This document shows positions 20,029 to 28,985 of a stretch of 64,000 bases of DNA, piece by piece. The translations under genes and the position numbers were made by a program. This DNA is from JACCZX01 sp963829995 (lineage in GTDB: Bacteria; Pseudomonadota; Gammaproteobacteria; Burkholderiales; Burkholderiaceae_F). The DNA lies in assembly GCA_963829995.1 (NCBI GenBank), contig CAWHKW010000011.1, positions 1-64,000 of the forward strand, given 5' to 3'. Position 1 is the stretch's first letter. Each line of letters starts with the position of its first letter. Under the pieces are notes generated by a model that was given only the letters and a program-made list of their open reading frames with translations, searched no databases and was not told where the DNA came from.

Positions 20029-20808
20029 ATGCTTTGGCTCCGATCGCTTGCGTACTTCGCATTTCTGTTCGTCACCGTCGTGCCGTGGGCGTTCGTCGTT
20101 CTCAGCGGATGGCTCTTTCCGGTACACACACGCTTTTGGCTGTGCTCGCGCTGGACCGCGATGGCCATCTGGGGCGCGCGCGTTATTTGTGGCATTAAGT
20201 CCAACGTCGAAGGATGGGAGAACCTGCCCGACGGACCGGCGATCGTATTGCCGAAACATCAATCGACCTGGGAAACGTTCTGGCTGCCGACCGCGATGCC
20301 GCGTGATCTGACCTTCGTTTACAAGCGCGAGCTCAACTGGGTGCCGTTTTTCGGTTGGGGCATCGCATCGGCACAGATGATCAGCATCGACCGCAGCAAA
20401 GGCCAGGACGCGTTCGAGCAAGTGGTCGAACAGGGCAAGGATCGCCTTGCGCGCGGCTGGTGGATCGTTATTTTTCCGGAAGGAACGCGCACGAAGCCGG
20501 GTGCGAGCAGGCGCTACAAGACCGGCGGTGCAAGGCTCGCGGTGCGCACCGGCGCGTGGGCGGTGCCGATTGCCGTTAACTCGGGCGAGTTCTGGCCAAA
20601 GGGAAAGTTCATCAAGACCCCGGGTACCGTACGCGTATCGATCGGCCCCGCGATTGATCCGAGCGGCAAGACAGCCGACGAAGTCGCCGCGCAAGTCGAA
20701 ACGTGGATCGAATCGGAGATGCGCAGACTGGCGCCGCATCGCTACAGCGCGCCATATGCACCATCGAACGGCAGAGGAGTCGAGAAGGTGACGGTGGGGG
20801 CGGCTTGA
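20029..20808 (+). CDS. plsC: 1-acyl-sn-glycerol-3-phosphate acyltransferase
   Basis: Inner-membrane acyltransferase making phosphatidic acid from lysophosphatidic acid. The product is 259 residues with an N-terminal hydrophobic helix (FAFLFVTVVPWAFVVLSGWLF). Acyltransferase block I is KHQSTWETFWLP, where the usual HxxxxD reads HQSTWE with Glu at the last position, as in many PlsC proteins of this clade. Block III is IFPEGTRTKPG. The ATG follows the glyS stop with no gap. The stop overlaps the next gene's TTG start by four bases. Confidence 0.9.
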   Translation: MLWLRSLAYFAFLFVTVVPWAFVVLSGWLFPVHTRFWLCSRWTAMAIWGARVICGIKSNVEGWENLPDGPAIVLPKHQSTWETFWLPTAMPRDLTFVYKRELNWVPFFGWGIASAQMISIDRSKGQDAFEQVVEQGKDRLARGWWIVIFPEGTRTKPGASRRYKTGGARLAVRTGAWAVPIAVNSGEFWPKGKFIKTPGTVRVSIGPAIDPSGKTADEVAAQVETWIESEMRRLAPHRYSAPYAPSNGRGVEKVTVGAA

Positions 20809-21620
20809 AGCGTGCTTCACCCGAGCGAGCCAGCACGAGCCAGCAATTGCTGCTCGCTTTCGAAGCGACACCAACGGTCACGTTCGATACCCCGCAAGTG
20901 TTGCCGGGGTGCGAGCGCCGAGTGTTGGTCGCGCAGCAAGTCATCGAGTATCGGCTGCAGCGGGTGCGGCGACGGACGATCGGGTTTCAAGTCAGCGAGC
21001 TTGGTTTGACCGTTCGCGCGCCTCGCCGGATTTCCGTGCGCGAAATCGAGGCGGCGATCGTCGAGAGTCAGCGCTGGATCTTCAAGAAGCAAATCGAATG
21101 GCGTGTGCGCTCCGCTCAGCGGCGTCTGACAGCGATTCGCTTCGCCGACGGTGGCCAGGTGCAGTACCTCGGCAAAAGGACTCAGTTGCGACTCGGAGCC
21201 GCCACTCCGCATGTGGATGAAGAAGCCAACGAAATACGCCTGGCGGTCACCGCAGAAGCGAGCGAGGCGGAGGTGCGTCGTGCACTGCAAACATGGCTGC
21301 ATGAACAGGCGCATCGCGTTATCAGCGCGCGGCTCGAGCGCTTCAGCGGTCGCACCGATGCGCGCTTTGCCGGCTGGCGCCTGTCATCGGCGCGCACGCA
21401 ATGGGGCTCGTGTTCACCGGATGGCCGAATTCGACTCAGCTGGCGTTTGATTCACTTTTCGACGCCGGTCATCGATTACGTCATCGCACACGAACTGGCT
21501 CATCTGCGCGAGCTGAACCACAGTCCACGTTTCTGGCGCGAGGTCGCCCGGCTATTGCCGGGCTTTGAACCCGCGCGCGATCAGATCAAACGCGTTGAAG
21601 TCGGCGCTATATCGTTTTAG
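20805..21620 (+). CDS. YgjP-like (DUF45/M48-type) zinc metallopeptidase
   Basis: Predicted cytoplasmic zincin of the YgjP/WLM family. The motif HELAHLRELNHSPRFW gives HExxH plus a third His seven residues on, followed by the family's FW. Upstream the conserved RWGSCS-type signature appears as TQWGSCSPDGRIRLSWRLIHF. I chose the TTG at 20805 because it overlaps the plsC stop (TTGA) and has a GGTGGGGG ribosome site; this gives 271 residues. The N-terminal VEYRLQRVRRRTIGF-like strand is also typical. It converges on rsmA with a 14-base overlap. Substrate unknown; the family is linked to nucleic acid or SUMO-like processing only by distant homology. Confidence 0.85.
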   Translation: MKRASPERASTSQQLLLAFEATPTVTFDTPQVLPGCERRVLVAQQVIEYRLQRVRRRTIGFQVSELGLTVRAPRRISVREIEAAIVESQRWIFKKQIEWRVRSAQRRLTAIRFADGGQVQYLGKRTQLRLGAATPHVDEEANEIRLAVTAEASEAEVRRALQTWLHEQAHRVISARLERFSGRTDARFAGWRLSSARTQWGSCSPDGRIRLSWRLIHFSTPVIDYVIAHELAHLRELNHSPRFWREVARLLPGFEPARDQIKRVEVGAISF

Positions 21621-22419
21621 CAGCGCCAAGCTGCCGCGTCAGGTCGACGAAATTTTGCACGCTGAGCGTCTCGGCGCGTGCCTTCGGGTCGACGCCGGCT
21701 GCAGCGATGTCGTGGACACCGAGCAGCGGCGCCAGCGCATTGCGCAGCGTCTTGCGCCGCTGGCCGAACGCAGAAGCGACGACGCGCGCGAACGAGTCCG
21801 CATCGATCTCAGGCAACTCGGTGACGGCGCGCGGCTGCATTCGGACCAGGCTCGATGTGACCTGAGGCGCGGGCGTAAACGCGCCGCGCGGCACGTCGAA
21901 AAGCTTTGTCAGCCGATAGCGGAACTGCAGCATCACCGAAAGCCGGCCGTAGGTTTTGCTGCCTGGCGGAGCAACCATGCGGTCGACGACCTCTTTTTGC
22001 AGCATGAAGTGCTGATCGATCACGCTCTCGGCGATCGGCAGCAACGCGAACAGCAGCGGCGTCGAGATGTTGTACGGAAGGTTGCCGACGATTCGCAGCG
22101 GAACCGCCGCAAGACTGGTCCAATCGATTCCGAGCGCATCGGCTTCGATCAGCGATAACTCGCGTGCGGAAAATCGCTCGCGCAAGGCCGCCGCAAGATC
22201 GCGATCGATCTCGATCGCTCGAATGTGGCCGGCACGCTGGATCAGTGCGCCCGTCAGCGCCGCCCGGCCCGGCCCGATCTCGACGATGGCTTGTCCGGGA
22301 CGCGGATCGATCGCATCGACGATTCGCGCGACCACACCTCGATCGTGCAGAAAATTCTGGCCGAAGCGCTTGCGTGCCCGGTGAGGTGCGTGCTGCGGCT
22401 AGCCGCCTGGGGCGCTCAT
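21607..22419 (-). CDS. rsmA: 16S rRNA dimethyladenosine transferase, with in-frame amber near the start
   Basis: Dimethylates A1518 and A1519 of 16S rRNA. The SAM site IVEIGPGRAALTGALI and the catalytic NLPYNIS motif (reading VGNLPYNISTPLL) are intact, and the C-terminal domain has FGQRRKTLRNAL. The conserved N-terminus RARKRFGQNFLHDRGVV is in the same frame as an ATG at 22419 that overlaps the pdxA stop, but a TAG at 22401-22399 (codon 7) interrupts it. There is no ATG, GTG or TTG between that TAG and a GTG at 22335, which would delete the GQNFL motif. The real start is therefore unresolved: a base error, or an unusual start. Last gene of lptD-surA-pdxA-rsmA. Confidence 0.85.
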
Positions 22420-23435
22420 GCGGCGTACCGCTCGCGCAGGCTGCGGCGCGCCAGTTCAATCGCAAGCTTCAGCGCCGCGCGCATGCTGCCGGCGTCGGCG
22501 CGTCCCGACCCCGCCAGATCGAGCGCGGTGCCGTGATCCACCGACGTTCGTACGAACGGCAACCCGAGGGTAATGTTGACGCCGTGGCCGAAGGTTGCAT
22601 ATTTCAGCACCGGCAACCCCTGGTCGTGAAACATTGCAAGCACTGCGTCGTAGCGCTGCACGAGCGAAGGTACGAACACCGTATCAGCCGGTAGCGGGCC
22701 ATCGACATGGTGGCCCTGCAGGCGCAGGCGCGAAACCGCGGGAGCAATAACGTTAATTTCCTCGCGTCCCATGTGGCCGCCTTCGCCGGCGTGCGGGTTC
22801 AAGCCGGTCACCACGACGCGCGGAGAGTCGATGCCGAAGCGGGTCTGCAATTCCGTGATCAGGATTTTCAGCACAGCGGCGATACCGTCGATGCTCAACG
22901 CGCCCGGCACCGATGCAATCGGTAAGTGGGTCGTTGCCAGTGCGACCCTCAGCGGTCCGTGCGGAGTCTCGCCGGCCAGCATCATCACGACGCGCGGCGT
23001 TCCGCTGCGCTCGGCCAGGTATTCGGTGTGGCCGGTAAATGGAATGCGCGCGTCGTTGATGACGCTCTTTTGTACCGGCGCAGTGACGATCGCATCGTAC
23101 TCACCGGCCATTGCACCGCTGATCGCCCGATCAAGTGTCGCCAAGACGTAATGCGCGTTGCGCGAATCGCGCCGGCCCGCCAGAGCGGCAGTGCGCAGCG
23201 GCACGTGCTCAACTTTTGCAGCGCTGGGCCAGCGCGCGTCGGTAAGTCGCGCACGTTCCGCAAGCAGCGTTTCGTCGCCGATCAGCGTGATGCGTGCGTC
23301 ACCGGCGACGTCTTCAACCACGCTAAGCGCCGCAAGCGATATCTCCGGACCGATACCTGCGGGTTCGCCGGTCGTGATAGCGATCCGAGGCGCGTCCGAG
23401 GACTTACGATCGATCGTCGAGCCGATACTCGACAT
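22416..23435 (-). CDS. pdxA: 4-hydroxythreonine-4-phosphate dehydrogenase
   Basis: Oxidises 4-phosphohydroxy-L-threonine in pyridoxal phosphate biosynthesis (NAD-dependent, metal-requiring). The product is 339 residues from an ATG that overlaps the surA end by 32 bases. It begins APRIAITTGEPAGIGPEI, the PdxA signature. Metal-binding histidines are visible in PFTGHTEYLAE, GLNPHAGEGGHMG and AMFHDQGLPVLKY. The C-terminal VRTSVDHGTALDLAG is also characteristic. The stop overlaps the rsmA ATG (ATGA). Position after surA is the standard order in beta- and gammaproteobacteria. Confidence 0.95.
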   Translation of the reverse strand: MSSIGSTIDRKSSDAPRIAITTGEPAGIGPEISLAALSVVEDVAGDARITLIGDETLLAERARLTDARWPSAAKVEHVPLRTAALAGRRDSRNAHYVLATLDRAISGAMAGEYDAIVTAPVQKSVINDARIPFTGHTEYLAERSGTPRVVMMLAGETPHGPLRVALATTHLPIASVPGALSIDGIAAVLKILITELQTRFGIDSPRVVVTGLNPHAGEGGHMGREEINVIAPAVSRLRLQGHHVDGPLPADTVFVPSLVQRYDAVLAMFHDQGLPVLKYATFGHGVNITLGLPFVRTSVDHGTALDLAGSGRADAGSMRAALKLAIELARRSLRERYAA

Positions 23436-24702
23436 ACGTCTTGTCGCGCAGTTGCCGCATCCAGTCCTGATACGCCTCGTCGGCCTTGCGATCGCGCAGC
23501 GCCTGCCGCGCTTGCAGTCGTGCGCGCTCGGACGACGCTTGCTCGACACGGCGCTCGAGTACCTGAATCAAGTGCCACCCGAAGGGGGACTGCACCGGTG
23601 GGCTGATCTCGTTGACTTTAAGTGCGCTCATCGACTTCTCGAACTCCGGCACGGTGTCGCCGGGGTAGAGCCACCCCAGATCGCCGCCGCGGCTGCCGCT
23701 TGGGTCAAGCGAGTGCAGCCGAGCCAGCGTGCCGAACTCGATCTGTCCGGCCTCGACGCGCTGCTTCATCTCTTCAAGCCTGCGCTTGACTTCCGGTTCA
23801 GGCGTCAGATCAGACACCCGCAGCAGGATGTGGCGCGCGTGGGTTTGCTGCACCGGCCCGGCCGACAGCTTGCTATCGACGCCGCTGCGGCGCCCAAGAA
23901 CCTTCAGGATGTGAAAGCCGTTTGGACTGCGGAAGGCTGGGGTGATATCACCCGGCTTCAAGCCTTTGATCGCATCGATAAACAGCGTCGGCAAGCGATC
24001 CGTATTGCGCCATCCGAGCTCTCCTCCCTGCAGTGCCTCCGGCGCGTTCGAGAAGCTGGCCGCAACGCGCGCGAAATCAGCGCCGCTTTTCAGCTGTGTG
24101 ATCAGCTCGTCCGCGCGCGCCCGCGTCGCATCGATCCGATCGCTTGCCGAATTTTCCGGCACGCGCAACAGAATTTGCGCAACGTTGATTTCCTCGGAGT
24201 CCGCCGCCACGCCTGACTGGGCAGCGATGAAGTTTTCCAGCTCGCTGTCCGAAATCTGAACGCGCGAATCGACTTCCCTCTCGCGCAGCCGGTTCAGGAT
24301 GATGTCCTGGCGGATGTCGTCCCGGAACTGCGAAAACGAAACGCCGTCGGCTTCAAGCCGCTGCCGCAGTGCCTGCACCGACAGCCCGTTGGACTCAGCG
24401 ATGCGTCCCAGTGCCGCATTGACCGTGGCATCGTCAACCCTGACGCCGGTTTCGCGCGCCAACTGCAACTGCGCGCGATCGACGATCAACCGCTCGAGCA
24501 CCTGACGCTCCAGGACATCGGTCGCCGGCGGCTGAATCTTCTGACGCCGTAACTGCACTTCTGCAATACGCGCGCGCCCGCGCAGCTCATTCGCGGTGAC
24601 GACTTCATCGTTGACAACCGCGACGATTCGATCGACTGGCCGTGGACCCGGTTTCGGTGTCGCGGCTGAGGCCGCTGCCGAGGAGGGTCCTGCGGGCTGC
24701 AC
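23404..24702 (-). CDS. surA: Periplasmic peptidyl-prolyl isomerase/chaperone SurA, signal peptide region disrupted
   Basis: Chaperone that escorts unfolded outer-membrane proteins through the periplasm. The SurA N-terminal domain begins DRIVAVVNDEVVTANELRGR; two parvulin domains follow, the first with ARHILLRVSD and the second with GGDLGWLYPGDTVPEFE and PFGWHLIQVLERR. The intact frame starts at a GTG (24702), but the six codons before it read FAQGQA, like the end of a signal peptide, and SITAAML is encoded in another frame just upstream. A GTG at 24761 could be the true start if one or two extra bases lie near 24720-24750. As read, the protein lacks an export signal. It sits between lptD, its client, and pdxA. 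Confidence 0.88.
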   Translation of the reverse strand: MQPAGPSSAAASAATPKPGPRPVDRIVAVVNDEVVTANELRGRARIAEVQLRRQKIQPPATDVLERQVLERLIVDRAQLQLARETGVRVDDATVNAALGRIAESNGLSVQALRQRLEADGVSFSQFRDDIRQDIILNRLREREVDSRVQISDSELENFIAAQSGVAADSEEINVAQILLRVPENSASDRIDATRARADELITQLKSGADFARVAASFSNAPEALQGGELGWRNTDRLPTLFIDAIKGLKPGDITPAFRSPNGFHILKVLGRRSGVDSKLSAGPVQQTHARHILLRVSDLTPEPEVKRRLEEMKQRVEAGQIEFGTLARLHSLDPSGSRGGDLGWLYPGDTVPEFEKSMSALKVNEISPPVQSPFGWHLIQVLERRVEQASSERARLQARQALRDRKADEAYQDWMRQLRDKTYVEYRLDDRS

Positions 24703-24812
24703 GGCTTGCCCTTGCGCAAAGCTCGAGCATCGCCGCGGTTATCGATAGCGAAAAAGAACACGGACCTACTGACTGGAAATAGAGGTGACGGATCTGATCA
24801 TTCGTGGATTCA

Positions 24813-27104
24813 CTACTCGTAATAGTCGAAACGTCCCGGCTCTCGGGGCACAGGATTCAACAACTGATAGCCCGGAATATTACGCTGCAGAAGATTGGCA
24901 GCGCTTGATCCGACACTGGTCAGGCCGTTCAGTTCCAGCTGCAAATAGAAGTTGGTCGTCGTCGTTAACGTCGACGTGGCGAAGCGCTGCACGACGAAGC
25001 GAAGGAGCCAGCAATCCTGCTGATACTCGAGTCCCGCAACCGTATCGATCAGGCGCCGGTCCTGCAGCGAATAGTTAAAGCGGCCGATCACATACACGTT
25101 GTTCGACAGCGGCCACTGACCCGAGAGATCGACCTGGTTAATGCCGTTCGTCTGGTAGCGATAGTAGGCGCTGAGCACCGAGGCGCGGCGCGGCTGCCAG
25201 CGCACTCCCGCCGTCGCGCGCACGAATTCGCTGCGTTCTGCGGCGTACTGCGCGGCAAGGTCGATCGCCCATGACCGTCCAAGCTGCGCGGTCACCGCCG
25301 CCAGCACATCGGTCGCGTCATTCGTGCGCGGTGTTTCTCCGGGCAACGTGACGCGCTGGTCGGTGAAGTAATAGCGCTGCGCGAGCGATGCGCGCAATCT
25401 CTCGGCGCCGGTTTCGCTATCAAGAATACGCGTCGTGAGCGCGGCGGTCAGCTGATTCGCTTCCGAGATCCGATCCGAGCCTGAGTAAATGTTTTCGGTA
25501 AACAGCTGCGCGTAATTGAGGTCGGCCAGCGCGCTATCGAAATTGGGCAGGTTGTCCTGGTTGCGATAAGGGATGTACGCGTAGAACAGGCGCGGCTCGA
25601 GTGTTTGCTGCGCGGCACGGCCGAACCAGCCGGTGTCGCGCTCAAAGATCAAGCCTGTGTCGAGGCTCAGTATCGGCAGCGTTCGAGTCTGCGAGGTAGC
25701 GCCCGGTCGAAACACGGGATCGAGATCGTAGGCAGTCGATGACATTCGCGCACGCGGCACGATGAACCAGCCCGGCGCGAGGATCGGATACGCCGTCCGC
25801 ACGTCCGCGATGTATCGGTTGCCGGGTTCGAGCGTCGGGTGTTGAAAGTGCGTGCCTTCGAGAGCCGCTGCGGCTTCGAAGCCGCGCCAGTCGGCGATGT
25901 AGCCGTTGACGGTCGCCTGCGGCACTCGCTCGTAGGGCTTGGCCACCAGCGTTAACGTGTCGGGATCCTGCAGCGTCTGGTTCTTCGTGACGCGGACGGA
26001 CGTGTTCCAGTACGGTTGGTTGTACGCAAGGTAGCCATCCTGTGGCAGCACCTTTTGCGACGTGTCGACAATCGTGGTCGCGAAATCGACAAAGTATCGA
26101 TCGTCGGAAACACGGTTGTAGTTGATGCCGGCTGCAAATCCCAGCGCCGATGCGTATTCGTACCGGACCGCCGTAAAGTCCCTGGACTCGCCGAACTGCT
26201 TGTCCTTCCCGATCAAGTCGTACACCAGCGTCGCCCGATGATTCGGGTTCAGATAGCGCAGCTCGTTTTCAAACAGCACGCCGCGCTTGCTCATCAGTCT
26301 CGGCGTCAGCGTGTAGTCGTAGTTGGGCGCCAGGTTGAAGTAGTACGGCGTGCTGATGTCAGTGCCGAGCGTGGAGCTCAACCCAAAGCTCGGCGTCAGG
26401 AAACCCGACTTGCGACGATCGCTGGTCGGAAAACTCAGAATTGGCGACCAGAGGATCGGCGTCCCTTTGAAAAACAGGGTCGCGAAACTGGCATTGGCAG
26501 TTTCATCGAGCCCATCGAACTCGATCGATTCGGCCTGCACCCACCACGCGTTGTCACCCGGTCCGCAGGTAGTGAAGCGAGCGTTCTCCATGCGCGCCCG
26601 CTCGCTGCCGAGGAATTCGATCAACGTCGCGTTGCCACGACCCTGACGCGGTGCATAGGTGAAGTCGGCGTCCGGCATCGTGCCGGTTTGCGCGTCGACG
26701 CGAAAATCCAGCCGCGGTCCTGCAAACGATGCGCCGTCGCGAAATACACGCGCCTGACCCTCGACATTGACGATATCGGTGGCTTGCGTATAAGTGATCG
26801 TCTCACCGCGCAACACGGTGCCGCCGCGGCGTATCTCCGCATCGCCGCGCAGTATGAGCCGCTCGTTGATACTGCCTTCGACGTTTTGCGCACGCGCGAA
26901 AGTGGGTGCACCGTCGCGAACGGGCGCACGGTTTTCATCGAGCTCGCGTTCGAGCTTTAACTGGGGCCGCGCCGGTTCGGGTGCCGCTTTCGGGGTGATC
27001 GTTTGCCCGAGCGCCACGGCGCTCGTCATCAGACAAGCGGCACCGAGCACCGGAATCAAACGCTGAAACAAATTCGACCGAGCGATTGCCGGCGAGCGCG
27101 CCAT
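24813..27104 (-). CDS. lptD: LPS-assembly outer-membrane protein LptD
   Basis: Beta-barrel that inserts LPS into the outer leaflet together with LptE. The product is 763 residues: signal peptide ending ...SAVALGQT (about 34), N-terminal LptA-like OstA domain (about 75-190, LRGDAEIRRGGTVLRGETITY), then a large barrel with many aromatic beta strands and the LptD signature SGFLTPSFGLSSTLG. Two mature cysteines, near residues 180 (TTCGPGD) and 698 (QQDCWLL), are placed to form the inter-domain disulfide. E. coli has four cysteines, here only this pair. First gene of the lptD-surA-pdxA-rsmA operon, divergent from amgK. Confidence 0.95.
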   Translation of the reverse strand: MARSPAIARSNLFQRLIPVLGAACLMTSAVALGQTITPKAAPEPARPQLKLERELDENRAPVRDGAPTFARAQNVEGSINERLILRGDAEIRRGGTVLRGETITYTQATDIVNVEGQARVFRDGASFAGPRLDFRVDAQTGTMPDADFTYAPRQGRGNATLIEFLGSERARMENARFTTCGPGDNAWWVQAESIEFDGLDETANASFATLFFKGTPILWSPILSFPTSDRRKSGFLTPSFGLSSTLGTDISTPYYFNLAPNYDYTLTPRLMSKRGVLFENELRYLNPNHRATLVYDLIGKDKQFGESRDFTAVRYEYASALGFAAGINYNRVSDDRYFVDFATTIVDTSQKVLPQDGYLAYNQPYWNTSVRVTKNQTLQDPDTLTLVAKPYERVPQATVNGYIADWRGFEAAAALEGTHFQHPTLEPGNRYIADVRTAYPILAPGWFIVPRARMSSTAYDLDPVFRPGATSQTRTLPILSLDTGLIFERDTGWFGRAAQQTLEPRLFYAYIPYRNQDNLPNFDSALADLNYAQLFTENIYSGSDRISEANQLTAALTTRILDSETGAERLRASLAQRYYFTDQRVTLPGETPRTNDATDVLAAVTAQLGRSWAIDLAAQYAAERSEFVRATAGVRWQPRRASVLSAYYRYQTNGINQVDLSGQWPLSNNVYVIGRFNYSLQDRRLIDTVAGLEYQQDCWLLRFVVQRFATSTLTTTTNFYLQLELNGLTSVGSSAANLLQRNIPGYQLLNPVPREPGRFDYYE

Positions 27105-27216
27105 TTAGAATCTGTGAAAGCGTGTTTTTTTGGCCAGCAAGTGCCCGAGCACAGCGCGCCGATTATAGGCATCCGCCTCACTGGATTCGCGTTTGGCTCG
27201 AACGACCTCATACCGC

Positions 27217-28233
27217 ATGAATCGATCTGCTTCCACCGCGACCGTCGAGGGCGATGACGCGCGCCTTGTGTCACTGCTGACATGGCTCGAATCGCTTGCT
27301 CCCCGCTATGAGCTCGCGGCGCGTTCGGTGCGACCGGCGTCGGTCGATGCCAGCTCGCGTCGTTACTTTCGGCTCGACCACGAAGGCGGAAGCCTGATTG
27401 CGATGGATGCGCCTCCGGACGCCGAAGACTCGCGCCCCTTCGTTCGCGTCGCGGCGTTGATGCGGGAGGCTGGCATCAACGTTCCCGACGTGCTGGCCAG
27501 CGATCTGGCGCAGGGATTTTTGTTGCTGACCGACCTGGGCGACACGACGTACCTGAAGGCGCTCAACCAGCTCAATGCGGGCGAGCTTTTCGGCGATGCG
27601 ATCGACACGCTGGTTCGCTGGCAGCGCTGCACTGTAGAAGGCTCGTTGCCTGCGTACGACGAGGCGCTGCTAAGGCGCGAGCTGAGTTTGTTTCCCGACT
27701 GGTTTATCGCGCGCCATCTGCAACGTCAATTGACTGCGTCGCAGAGCGCCGTTCTCGATCAGATGTTTACGCTCATCGTGGCGACAAATCTCGCGCAACC
27801 GAAGGTATTCGTGCATCGCGACTACATGCCACGCAATCTGATGGTGTCGAGCCCAAATCCCGGCGTGCTTGATTTTCAGGATGCAGTCGTGGGCCCGATT
27901 GCGTATGACGTCGTATCGCTGTTTCGTGACGCGTTCGTCAGCTGGGATGACGAGCGCGTTGTCGAATGGGTTCGGCTTTATTTAGACCGGGCGCGGACAG
28001 CCGGGCTCGCCGTGCCCACCGACTTCCAAACATTCTGGCGTGACTTCGAATGGATGGGACTGCAGCGGCACCTGAAGGTGCTCGGCATCTTTGCGCGAAT
28101 CAGGTATCGCGACGGCAAGCCGCACTACCTGGAAGATGCGCCACGATTTGTCGGTTATGTGCGCGCCGTCGTGCAACGCTACGCCGAGCTTGCTCCGCTG
28201 GCGCGATTGTTCGATGAACTGGAACTGGCGTGA
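27217..28233 (+). CDS. amgK: N-acetylmuramate/N-acetylglucosamine kinase-type phosphotransferase
   Basis: Anomeric sugar kinase of the aminoglycoside phosphotransferase fold. In the pseudomonad-type recycling pathway AmgK phosphorylates MurNAc at C1, which bypasses de novo UDP-MurNAc synthesis. The APH catalytic loop is FVHRDYMPRNLM, with the metal aspartate in LDFQDAVVGPIAYDVVSLF. The N-terminal part has SSRRYFRL, typical of this branch. I chose ATG 27217; an in-frame TTG at 27193 is less likely. It overlaps murU (GTGA), and the pair next to lptD-surA is the known amgK-murU context, which supports the specific assignment. Confidence 0.88.
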   Translation: MNRSASTATVEGDDARLVSLLTWLESLAPRYELAARSVRPASVDASSRRYFRLDHEGGSLIAMDAPPDAEDSRPFVRVAALMREAGINVPDVLASDLAQGFLLLTDLGDTTYLKALNQLNAGELFGDAIDTLVRWQRCTVEGSLPAYDEALLRRELSLFPDWFIARHLQRQLTASQSAVLDQMFTLIVATNLAQPKVFVHRDYMPRNLMVSSPNPGVLDFQDAVVGPIAYDVVSLFRDAFVSWDDERVVEWVRLYLDRARTAGLAVPTDFQTFWRDFEWMGLQRHLKVLGIFARIRYRDGKPHYLEDAPRFVGYVRAVVQRYAELAPLARLFDELELA

Positions 28234-28985
28234 GCAACCACCGCGTGACGCACGCCTTGATCCTGGCGGCGGGCCGCGGCGAAAGAATGAGGCCGTTGAC
28301 GGATGCGACGCCGAAGCCGCTGTTGCACGCCGGCGGCAAGCGCCTCATTGAATGGCAGGTTGAGTCGCTGGTGCAAGCCGGCGTGCGCGAAGTCGTCGTC
28401 AATGTGGCGCACCTGCCGGACCAATTTGAGGCCGCGCTCGGAGACGGCCGCCGCTACGGAGTCATGCTGCGGTATTCGCGCGAAGGCGATCATGCCGACG
28501 ACGCGCTTGAATCATTGGGTGGAATTATCAAGGCATTGCCCGCGCTTGGCAGCGCGCCGTTTATCGTTACCAGCGGCGACATCGTCACTGACTTTCCGTA
28601 CCACGAGCTGTGCGCCGCGAGCGAGGTTCAGCAGCGAGGCGGTGCGGACGCGCATCTGGTGCTGGTCGACAATCCGCCGTTTCATGTGCGCGGTGACATG
28701 GGACTGGTGAATCAGCGTATCGATCCCGACGCAACGCCGCGCTTGACCTACGCCAACATTGGGCTGTTTTCGCCGCGTTTGTTTGCCGGCGTTGCGACAG
28801 AGCTGCAAGGCAAACGCGCTGCGCTCTTCCCTTGGCTGTACGACGCTGCACGCGCAAGCCGGGTCAGCGGAGAAACCTACCGGGGACGCTGGTGGAACGC
28901 CGGCACGCCGGAGGATCTGGCGCGTCTGGACGCGGCGCTGGCGCGCGAAGCCAATCGTCCATTCTGCGGCGACGCGCGTCGATGA
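28230..28985 (+). CDS. murU: N-acetylmuramate alpha-1-phosphate uridylyltransferase
   Basis: Nucleotidyltransferase that makes UDP-MurNAc from MurNAc-1-P and UTP in cell-wall recycling. The product is 251 residues. The pyrophosphorylase signature LILAAGRGERMRPLTDATPKPLL is at the N-terminus. ESLGGIIKALP and the metal-binding TSGDIVTDF follow, and the end has RGRWWNAGTPEDLARL. The GTG start overlaps the amgK stop, and its stop overlaps the next ATG (ATGA). Family members also include mannose-1-phosphate guanylyltransferases; the partner amgK makes MurU the best call. Confidence 0.88.
   Translation: MSNHRVTHALILAAGRGERMRPLTDATPKPLLHAGGKRLIEWQVESLVQAGVREVVVNVAHLPDQFEAALGDGRRYGVMLRYSREGDHADDALESLGGIIKALPALGSAPFIVTSGDIVTDFPYHELCAASEVQQRGGADAHLVLVDNPPFHVRGDMGLVNQRIDPDATPRLTYANIGLFSPRLFAGVATELQGKRAALFPWLYDAARASRVSGETYRGRWWNAGTPEDLARLDAALAREANRPFCGDARR

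Noticed and set aside
22164..22694. Plus-strand ORF antisense to rsmA and pdxA
   Set aside because: No start signal or homology; the opposite strand carries clear rsmA and pdxA motifs.
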